Shown here: in pieces, positions 15,538 to 17,753 of the stretch
Position numbering within the stretch: the stretch's first letter is position 1
How the letters are laid out: each line of letters opens with the position of its first letter
Source: Candidatus Zixiibacteriota bacterium
GTDB taxonomy: Bacteria; Zixibacteria; MSB-5A5; CAIYYT01
Direction of reading: 5' to 3'
Length of the DNA: 17,753 nucleotides
NCBI GenBank assembly: GCA_963205155.1
Contig: CAUJJY010000337.1
Span: forward strand, 1 to 17,753
The notes under the pieces: generated by a model
What the model saw: the letters and a program-made list of their open reading frames with translations, nothing else
Database searches by the model: none
What the model was told of the DNA's origin: nothing
Position numbers and translations under genes: made by a program

Positions 15538-16739
15538 AAGTACTATGGATAAAGTCAGACTTTCCGCTGCCGGCTGATACCGGGGGCAAGATTCGTACGA
15601 GACATCTACTCGTTGAGCTGGCGAAGCAGGCGGAGGTGACATTCCTCTGCTATGTAACGCCGAATCACGATCAGAAATTTCTCGCGGAGATGCGTGGATA
15701 CGGCATCTCGGTTGAAGCAGTCGTCAGAGAGGAAGAAGACAAGCAAGGGATTGGTTTTCAACTACGCGTCTTGTCCAAGTTGTTCTCGCCTGGGCCATAC
15801 ATTGTTAACAAGTACATTTCTGATGAGATGATCGCTCGCGTGCGGAAGCTTGCGACACCGGACCGATGTGACGTCGTGATTTGTGATTTTCTGGAGATGG
15901 CGTGGTGTCGCGATTATGTGAGTGGTGTGCCGACGGTTCTGTTTGAACACAATGTCGAGACGATGATTTGGCGGCGGTATCACGAGGTCGAGAGTAACCC
16001 GATTAAGAAACTCTATTTCGCATACGAAAAAAAGCGAATGGCAAAGTATGAGGCAGCCGCGTGCAGGAATTTTGATCACGTGCTAACCGTCTCGGAACAT
16101 GACGGCGAGAAATTGACGCAGGAATTTGGATTGCGTTGTTTTACGGTTTTGCCGACAGGAGTTGACATCGAGTATTTCGCACCACAGCAGGGTGAGGTAC
16201 AACAAAGGCTGGTTTTTTGCGGCTCGATGGATTGGATGCCGAATATTGACGGGTTTTGGTGGTTCTATCGTTCGATCTATCCTCAAGTATGTAAAGAACT
16301 TGCGGAAGTAACCTTTTCGGTGGTGGGGCGCCGTCCCGGCGACGACATTGTGGCTATAGCTAAATCGGACCGGAGTGTGATTGTGAGTGGTACTGTTGAG
16401 GATGTCAGACCTTACGTTGCCTCCGCCCAATTGTACATAGTGCCACTGCGCGTGGGCGGAGGAACGAGGATCAAGATTTACGAAGCTATGGCCATGAAGA
16501 AATGCGTGGTTGCAACCTCCATCGGAGCTGAAGGTTTACCGGTCGTGGACGGTGAGCACATCGTTCTGGCAGATTCTGAAAAGGATTTTGCCGATCGGAT
16601 AAAGGAATTGTTGCGAGACGCCAACAAACGCAATAGAATTGCTGAGTCTGGTTATCGAATGGTGACCGAGAATTACGGCTGGGCCAGAGCTGCCAAGATA
16701 CTCCATGGCGCTCTGCAGGCTACTTTGGCAGAGTCTTGA
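15534..16739 (+). CDS. GT4-like glycosyltransferase, similar to exosortase-locus sugar transferases
   Basis: A 401-residue GT-B glycosyltransferase. The N-terminal half has LWIKSDFPLPADTGGKIRTRHLL with the acceptor-side glycine pair; FEHNVETMIWRR and LTVSEHD follow. The C-terminal half has LPTGVDIEYF, FCGSMDWMPNIDGFWWF, VVGRRPGD, VSGTVEDVRPYVASA, and the donor site GGGTRIKIYEAMAMKKCVVAT with Glu317. The MDWMPN and VEDVRPY patterns are those of the sugar transferase family found beside exosortase A, though no exosortase or PEP-CTERM protein is in the window. The ATG at 15534 overlaps the asnB stop as ATGA; a GTG at 15510 with GGGGGA just upstream would add eight residues. It is expected to act at the membrane on lipid-linked repeat units; donor and acceptor are unknown. 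Confidence 0.88.
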   Translation: MKVLWIKSDFPLPADTGGKIRTRHLLVELAKQAEVTFLCYVTPNHDQKFLAEMRGYGISVEAVVREEEDKQGIGFQLRVLSKLFSPGPYIVNKYISDEMIARVRKLATPDRCDVVICDFLEMAWCRDYVSGVPTVLFEHNVETMIWRRYHEVESNPIKKLYFAYEKKRMAKYEAAACRNFDHVLTVSEHDGEKLTQEFGLRCFTVLPTGVDIEYFAPQQGEVQQRLVFCGSMDWMPNIDGFWWFYRSIYPQVCKELAEVTFSVVGRRPGDDIVAIAKSDRSVIVSGTVEDVRPYVASAQLYIVPLRVGGGTRIKIYEAMAMKKCVVATSIGAEGLPVVDGEHIVLADSEKDFADRIKELLRDANKRNRIAESGYRMVTENYGWARAAKILHGALQATLAES

Positions 16740-16746
16740 GGTGAGA

Positions 16747-17753
16747 ATGAAGATTTCAATATTTGGAATGGGATATGTTGGCGCCGTGACGGCGGCTTGT
16801 CTCGCAAAAGAGGGACATGAAGTCATTGGCGTTGATATCAGCAAGGACAAAGTCGAGCAGATTGGCGCGGGTAAGAGCCCGATTGTCGAAGCCAAAATCG
16901 GTGAAATCATGGAGGATGTCGTCAAGCGGGGCGCATTAAAGGCAACGCTAGACGCCAGGGCGGCGATCAATGAGACCGAGGTTTCGATGATTTGCGTTGG
17001 GACGCCATCGCGGGAGAACGGCGATGTCGATTTGACCTATGTCACGCGCGTGACGGCAAAGATCGGGCAAGTACTGAAGAACAAAAAGGAATTCCACACT
17101 CTCATATACCGATCGACTATTCCTCCTGGGACGACGGAAGATGTCGTAATTCCGATATTAGAGGAATCGTCGGGGAAGAAGGTCTATATCGACTTTGACG
17201 TTTGCTTCAATCCAGAATTTCTGCGCGAAGCCTCGTCAGTAGATGACTTTTATAATCCGCCTTTTACGGTGGTAGGGGTACAATCGGAAGCGGCTGCCGA
17301 AGTGGTAAAAAAGATGTTCTCATTTCTGAACGCTCCGTTTGAAGTAACGACTATTCGTACGGCGGAGTTTGTCAAATACGTTTGTAATGTCTGGCACGCA
17401 CTCAAGGTTTGTTTCGGGAATGAGATCGGGACGATTGCGCGTAAGATGGGAATCGACGGGCACGAGGTGATGCGATTGTTCATGATCGATAGCAAACAAA
17501 ACATCTCTCCGATGTACCTCTGGCCGGGATTTTCTTATGGCGGTTCATGTTTGCCGAAAGACGTGCGCGGTTTGATATATCAGGCGAAAAGGCAGGATTT
17601 TGGTGCGGCTTTGCTGACGGCAATCCCTCTTTCCAATGAGCAGCAACTTAATGAAGGATTTAAGCTCATTACCTCCTTCAAGAAGAAGAAGATCGGATTT
17701 CTGGGGCTGGCCTTCAAGGGCGGGACGGATGATCTTCGCGAATCGGCGCTGGT
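16747..17753 (+). CDS. algD: GDP-mannose 6-dehydrogenase, partial (335 residues, C-terminus cut)
   Basis: This enzyme oxidises GDP-mannose to GDP-mannuronic acid with two NAD+, the committed step to mannuronate polymers such as alginate. The frame is open from ATG 16747 to the right edge. Visible are the NAD site GMGYVGAV (7-14), VGTPS near 84, NPEFLREASSVDDF, Lys210 and Asn214 (AEFVKYVCNVWHALK), and the catalytic Cys268 with Asp272 in GGSCLPKD, exactly at the number known for Pseudomonas AlgD. The phrases CNVWHALKVCFGNEIG and AFKGGTDDLRES match AlgD better than UDP-glucose dehydrogenase, so I favour GDP-mannose as substrate, while a UDP-sugar remains possible. It begins seven bases after the glycosyltransferase stop, with GAGGTGAG as ribosome binding site. 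Confidence 0.9.
   Translation, partial: MKISIFGMGYVGAVTAACLAKEGHEVIGVDISKDKVEQIGAGKSPIVEAKIGEIMEDVVKRGALKATLDARAAINETEVSMICVGTPSRENGDVDLTYVTRVTAKIGQVLKNKKEFHTLIYRSTIPPGTTEDVVIPILEESSGKKVYIDFDVCFNPEFLREASSVDDFYNPPFTVVGVQSEAAAEVVKKMFSFLNAPFEVTTIRTAEFVKYVCNVWHALKVCFGNEIGTIARKMGIDGHEVMRLFMIDSKQNISPMYLWPGFSYGGSCLPKDVRGLIYQAKRQDFGAALLTAIPLSNEQQLNEGFKLITSFKKKKIGFLGLAFKGGTDDLRESAL

Overview
The window reads as a piece of a bacterial chromosome of roughly even base composition, most like an uncultured member of the Fibrobacterota-Chlorobiota-Bacteroidota (FCB) or Zixibacteria/KSB1-type groups. This placement is an inference. It rests on two secreted proteins with FlgD-like C-terminal sorting domains, on GTG and TTG start codons, and on a DsrC/DsrMK redox module. 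No rRNA, tRNA, CRISPR array or transposase is visible.

Layout. (1) Positions 1-443, minus strand: the N-terminal part of an unrecognised exported protein, with a near-consensus promoter. (2) About 665-3004, plus strand: dsrC-dsrM-dsrK, a sulfur-carrier protein, a cytochrome b-type membrane anchor and a heterodisulfide-reductase-like iron-sulfur subunit. The stop of dsrK overlaps the stop of a convergent PLP-dependent cysteine desulfurase (2979-4154, minus). (3) 4375-6020, minus: two translationally coupled exported proteins with a probable cohesin-like N-terminal domain and a sorting-type C-terminus. (4) 6160-7267, plus: hypA and hypB, nickel insertion factors, separated by a perfect GC-rich palindrome. 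(5) 7394 to the right edge, plus: a tightly packed polysaccharide operon with two tandem PaaK/CapK-like adenylate-forming enzymes, a GT4 glycosyltransferase, a large heparinase II/III-type lyase, an AsnB-type amidotransferase, a second GT4-like glycosyltransferase and an AlgD-type GDP-mannose 6-dehydrogenase cut by the window edge.

How they work together. In the sulfur block, DsrMK is expected to exchange electrons between the quinone pool and the two-cysteine C-terminus of DsrC. The cysteine desulfurase could supply persulfide sulfur nearby, but it is transcribed from its own promoter on the other strand. In the polysaccharide operon, adjacent genes either overlap or lie a few bases apart, so they are probably co-expressed. 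AlgD makes a uronic acid sugar nucleotide, the AsnB-like enzyme could amidate it, the two glycosyltransferases assemble the polymer and the lyase could trim it. The role of the two adenylate-forming enzymes is open. The least explained points are the missing canonical start codon of dsrC, an apparent missing haem ligand in DsrM, and the pair of diverged adenylating enzymes.
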